From Taibaiella koreensis (GTDB lineage Bacteria; Bacteroidota; Bacteroidia; Chitinophagales; Chitinophagaceae), in contig NZ_QVNU01000001.1 in the NCBI RefSeq assembly GCF_003545715.1, positions 744,001 to 808,000 of the forward strand: a DNA stretch of 64,000 nt. Direction: 5' to 3'. The notes under the pieces are model-generated. The model worked only from the letters and a program-made list of their open reading frames with translations. It was not told where the DNA came from and did no database searches. Positions 60,950 to 64,000 of the stretch are shown here, in pieces. Position 1 is the stretch's first letter. The number at the start of each line of letters is the position of its first letter. Both the position numbers and the translations under genes were made by a program.

Positions 60950-61873
60950 ATGTCTTTAATTACAGTAGGCACAATGGCCTTCGACGCACTGGAAACACCT
61001 TTCGGAAAAGTAGACCGTATCATAGGCGGTTCGGCAACTTATGTGGCCTGGGCTGCATCCAATTTTTATCAGCCTATCAAACAAGTTTCCATCGTTGGCG
61101 GCGACTTTCCGCAGGAAGAGTTTGATCAATTGGCTGCCAGGGGCGTTACTTTCGAAGGTGTTGAGATCGTGAAAGAAGGGAAATCTTTTTTCTGGAGCGG
61201 AAGGTATCATTTGGATATGAATACCCGCGACAGCCTGATTACAGAGCTTAATGTGCTGGAGCAGTTCAATCCCCAACTGCCCGAAAGCTATCAGGATTGT
61301 GAATACCTGATGTTGGGCAACCTGGTACCTGCTGTACAACAAAGTGTGATCCATCAGCTGCGCAACCGCCCGAAGCTGATCGTTATGGATACCATGAATT
61401 TCTGGATGGACGTTGCCCTGGCCGATCTGAAAGAAACCCTTAAACTGGTTGACGTATTGGTGGTGAACGACGCCGAGGCGCGCCAGCTTTCTGAAGAATA
61501 TTCCATTGTAAAAGCTGCCCGGAAGATCATGGCCATGGGCCCACGCTTCCTGGTGGTGAAAAAGGGAGAGCATGGCGCTTTGCTGTTCCATGAAGACCGT
61601 ATTTTCTCTGCGCCGGCACTGCCGCTAGAGACTGTGTTTGATCCTACAGGCGCCGGCGACACCTTTGCCGGGGGCTTTATCGGCCACCTGGCCCGCACCG
61701 GCGATATCTCCTTCGACAATATGAAGACGGCGATCATCGTAGGTTCCGCTATGGCTTCATTCTGCGTGGAAAAATTCGGGCCCGAGAGAATGAAGGAAAT
61801 TTCACAAAATGATATTGCCCGGCGCATGCAACAATTTTCTGAGCTGGTTAATTTTGAGACCGCTACGGTTTGA
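60950..61873 (+). CDS. PfkB-family carbohydrate/nucleoside kinase
   Basis: 307 residues. A ribokinase-fold kinase with IIGGSATYVAWAASNFYQPI near the N-terminus and DPTGAGDTFAGGFIGHLART (catalytic Asp, anion hole) near the C-terminus. The segment FFWSGRYHLDMNTRDSLITE is not found in the heptose kinases, and the substrate (ribose, fructose or a nucleoside) cannot be assigned. It follows rfaE1 after 68 bases. Confidence 0.85.
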   Translation: MSLITVGTMAFDALETPFGKVDRIIGGSATYVAWAASNFYQPIKQVSIVGGDFPQEEFDQLAARGVTFEGVEIVKEGKSFFWSGRYHLDMNTRDSLITELNVLEQFNPQLPESYQDCEYLMLGNLVPAVQQSVIHQLRNRPKLIVMDTMNFWMDVALADLKETLKLVDVLVVNDAEARQLSEEYSIVKAARKIMAMGPRFLVVKKGEHGALLFHEDRIFSAPALPLETVFDPTGAGDTFAGGFIGHLARTGDISFDNMKTAIIVGSAMASFCVEKFGPERMKEISQNDIARRMQQFSELVNFETATV

Positions 61874-61888
61874 GCCGGCGAAAAGCAA

Positions 61889-61927
61889 AATCCCGTCTCA
61901 ACCTGCATTCCGCAGGAGAGATGGGAT
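61889..61927. terminator. Cruciform hairpin between the PfkB kinase and pyruvate kinase
   Basis: AATCCCGTCTC pairs with GAGATGGGATT and encloses an inner CCTGC-ATTCC-GCAGG hairpin. The T-run is poor, so it may attenuate rather than stop transcription. Confidence 0.5.
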
Positions 61928-61960
61928 TGGGTATAATTTGTTCTAAAATTACATATTACA

Positions 61961-63382
61961 ATGCTGCATAAAACCAAGATCATCGCAACCGTAGGGCCAG
62001 CTTGCGATACCTATGAAAAGTTGCTGGCCCTGGTCAATGCCGGCGTTAATGTATTTCGCCTCAATTTTTCTCATGGCTCCCATGAGAAGCATGCCGAAGT
62101 GATCAGTAACATCAAAAAAATTAACGACGAATACCCTTTCAACATAGCGATACTAGCCGATCTTCAGGGACCCAAGTTGCGCGTGGGCGAGATCGAAGAC
62201 AACTCTTTGCTGCTGCTGCAGGATGATATTATTACGTTTACCAATGTGCCTTGTACCGGCACCAAGGATGCCATTTACATTTCTTACCCTGATTTCCACA
62301 AGGATGCAAAAGTAGGCGAGAGTATATTGCTGGACGATGGCAAGATAGAGACCCGCGTAACTGAGATCACTGCCGATGGCCGTGTAAAAGCAAAGGTGAT
62401 CAATGGTGGCGTATTGCTGCCCCGGAAAGGTGTTAACCTTCCCGATACCCAGATTTCGATTCCTTCTCTTACCGAAAAGGACCTGCGCGACCTGGACTTC
62501 ATTATTAGCCAGCGCATCGACTGGATCGGCCTCTCGTTTGTACGCCGTCCCAACGATATCCTGGATCTCAAAATGAGATTAAAAGATAAGGGCAGTCCGG
62601 CCAAGATCATCGCCAAAATAGAGAAGCCGGAAGCCCTGCAGCACCTGAGAGAGATCATCCTGGCCTCTGATGCGGTGATGGTGGCACGGGGCGACCTGGG
62701 TGTGGAAATGCCGGTAGAGAAAATACCCATGATCCAGAAGGAGATCGTTCGTAAATGTATTCACAGAGCCAAGCCTGTGATCATCGCCACCCAGATGATG
62801 GAAAGCATGATCGACCGTACGCGTCCTAACCGCAGCGAGATCACTGATGTTGCCAACGCGGTAATGGAAGGCGCCGATGCCGTGATGCTTAGCGGCGAAA
62901 CCGCAATGGGCGCCCATCCCGCGCTGGTAGTGCAGACGATGGTCAACATTGTGCGGGAAGTCGAAAAGGAAGAAACAGTGTATAACCGCAATCTGGTACC
63001 CCAGCCGCATTCTCCTTCTTTCCTCAGCGATGCCTTGTGCTATAATGCCTGCAAAATTGCGGAAGATGTACATGCTGATGCGCTCATTGGGATGACACAG
63101 AGCGGCTATACCGGCTTTATGCTGTCAAGCTTCAGACCATATTCCGCGCTGTTTGTCTTCACCAAGACCCAAACCCTGATTAACCAGCTTAGCCTGAGCT
63201 GGGGTGTGCAGGCTTTTTATTACGATAAAGAAGAAGGCGTGGACAGCATTATTGCCGATCAGATCGCAATACTGAAAGAAAAAGGATTGCTCAAGACGGG
63301 CGACGTTGTGATCAATACCGGCAGCACGCCTGTAAATGAGCATTTGCCTACCAATATGCTGAAAGTAACCAAGGTGATTTAG
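61961..63382 (+). CDS. pyk: Pyruvate kinase
   Basis: 473 residues, typical bacterial length. It converts phosphoenolpyruvate and ADP to pyruvate and ATP. Diagnostic segments are KIIATVGPACDTYEKLL, NVFRLNFSHGSHEKH (substrate site), AILADLQGPKLRVGE, KIEKPEALQHL, VMVARGDLGVEMP (metal site) and VMLSGETAMGAHP. The C-terminal allosteric domain is present. It ends at a strong hairpin. Confidence 0.97.
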   Translation: MLHKTKIIATVGPACDTYEKLLALVNAGVNVFRLNFSHGSHEKHAEVISNIKKINDEYPFNIAILADLQGPKLRVGEIEDNSLLLLQDDIITFTNVPCTGTKDAIYISYPDFHKDAKVGESILLDDGKIETRVTEITADGRVKAKVINGGVLLPRKGVNLPDTQISIPSLTEKDLRDLDFIISQRIDWIGLSFVRRPNDILDLKMRLKDKGSPAKIIAKIEKPEALQHLREIILASDAVMVARGDLGVEMPVEKIPMIQKEIVRKCIHRAKPVIIATQMMESMIDRTRPNRSEITDVANAVMEGADAVMLSGETAMGAHPALVVQTMVNIVREVEKEETVYNRNLVPQPHSPSFLSDALCYNACKIAEDVHADALIGMTQSGYTGFMLSSFRPYSALFVFTKTQTLINQLSLSWGVQAFYYDKEEGVDSIIADQIAILKEKGLLKTGDVVINTGSTPVNEHLPTNMLKVTKVI

Positions 63383-63402
63383 TAAGATATTCATTCATAT
63401 CT

Positions 63403-63444
63403 CAAAATGACATTGCCGGCCTCCAGGCCGGCGATGTCATTTTG
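63403..63444. terminator. Bidirectional terminator after pyk
   Basis: A 19-base stem (CAAAATGACATTGCCGGCC with its complement, one G-T wobble, loop TCCA) lies between convergent genes. Confidence 0.85.
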
Positions 63445-63458
63445 AATAGCTGTATCTG

Positions 63459-64000
63459 TTAATAAGGCGTACGGCTAATCAATGGCCTGTACTCAGCATA
63501 GCGATATTCGGGTGGCAGATCGATCATATTATCAACTGCGCTGTGGGTGATGTGTCCAGTAATGGCATCCCTTCGTTCGAAGGAAAAAGTAAAGCCCTCT
63601 CTTTTGTTATGAATTACAGCATCGATATATTCAAGGGTGTCGAGATGAGCGCCTTTCCATTGTAAAGTATAGGCATAGCCACCGCCCAGGCCCACATAAT
63701 AGGCCGTAATGATCTTACGGTCAAAATAAAAGGTTGGATTGGGTAAGTTGATCCTTTGATGACGGAACTGATTTTTCCGGCGATCAAAGAGAAAGATCGT
63801 GGCGCCATATTTAAAACCTGTTCCGGAGGCTCCGTAGCACTCAACCAGCAGATCTTTATAGCCATCGCCATTCATGTCTATCAGGCTATCGATACCATAG
63901 CACGCTGTATAATCCCCTTTTGCTCTTAATTGGTTGAGCAGTCGCGTTGCTTTTCTGCCCAAAGGAGACTCATCCGGTGGTGCGGGACCGGAAGGAGCAA
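63459..64000 (-). CDS. Hypothetical protein with FG-GAP-like motif, N-terminus outside window
   Basis: About 180 residues to the right edge; the frame stays open through base 64000 (Ala/Pro-rich APSGPAPPDESPLG is read there), so the start is missing. The sequence has DMNGDGYKDLLVECYG, a calcium-binding FG-GAP/VCBS-type blade motif, and further aromatic beta-type sequence. Family and function are not recognised. Confidence 0.55.
   Translation of the reverse strand, partial: APSGPAPPDESPLGRKATRLLNQLRAKGDYTACYGIDSLIDMNGDGYKDLLVECYGASGTGFKYGATIFLFDRRKNQFRHQRINLPNPTFYFDRKIITAYYVGLGGGYAYTLQWKGAHLDTLEYIDAVIHNKREGFTFSFERRDAITGHITHSAVDNMIDLPPEYRYAEYRPLISRTPY

Overview
This window is a stretch of chromosome from a Bacteroidota bacterium, most likely of the Chitinophagaceae/Chitinophagales type. 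The evidence is secreted proteins ending in type IX secretion (T9SS) sorting domains (640-1560, 2875-5103, 53886-55301), a SusC-like/OMP_b-brl outer-membrane receptor, promoters of the TTTG-N17-23-TAnnTTTG type, few Shine-Dalgarno sites and a mitochondrial-type citrate synthase. Base composition looks close to half G+C throughout. I found no rRNA, tRNA, CRISPR array or prophage.

Layout. 1-6786 (+): tail of arginine decarboxylase, then a T9SS cargo protein with a diheme peroxidase, a large gliding-type surface protein, a MORN-repeat protein and an RDD membrane protein. 6922-22933: mostly minus-strand core genes (citrate synthase, NhaA, pyruvate dehydrogenase E2, rpsG/rpsL, an ECF sigma/anti-sigma/Spy-like operon, acyl-CoA dehydrogenase), broken by a plus-strand acetyltransferase/OsmC/DinB operon. 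23084-24774 (+): a compact RiPP locus with two small lipoprotein-like peptides that share a C-terminal CPxCGxG motif, followed by a DUF692/MNIO iron oxidase. 25235-31506 (-): beta-barrel, archaemetzincin-like lipoprotein, two paralogous Cys-motif membrane proteins, dihydrolipoamide dehydrogenase and a DUF3592 protein. 31728-34543 (+): ABC-F ATPase and a LuxR regulator. 34839-38170 (-): a microviridin-type graspetide cluster with four multi-core precursors and two ATP-grasp macrocyclases. 38574-46579 (+): malic enzyme, RDD protein, AcpH-like protein, serine hydrolase, a BlaI/M56 sensor pair with a palindromic operator, and an IS1-like transposase fragment. 46957-64000: TonB-dependent receptor, TPR protein, primase, a lamin-tail T9SS protein, TetR regulator, adenine deaminase, four tandem secreted TonB-C proteins, two PfkB kinases, pyruvate kinase and a partial hypothetical gene.

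The two most notable systems are both peptide natural-product loci about 10 kb apart. The graspetide operon encodes nine TxKYPSDxED-like cores on four precursors, with hairpins between precursor and maturase genes that could set stoichiometry. The MNIO locus pairs signal-peptide-bearing precursors with an MNIO enzyme that carries a C-terminal extension. No transporter or protease gene accompanies either locus. Other points of interest are the BlaI/M56 pair with a repeat-rich sensor tail, the TonB-C array, and three genes whose -7 boxes lie almost on the start codon, suggesting leaderless mRNAs.
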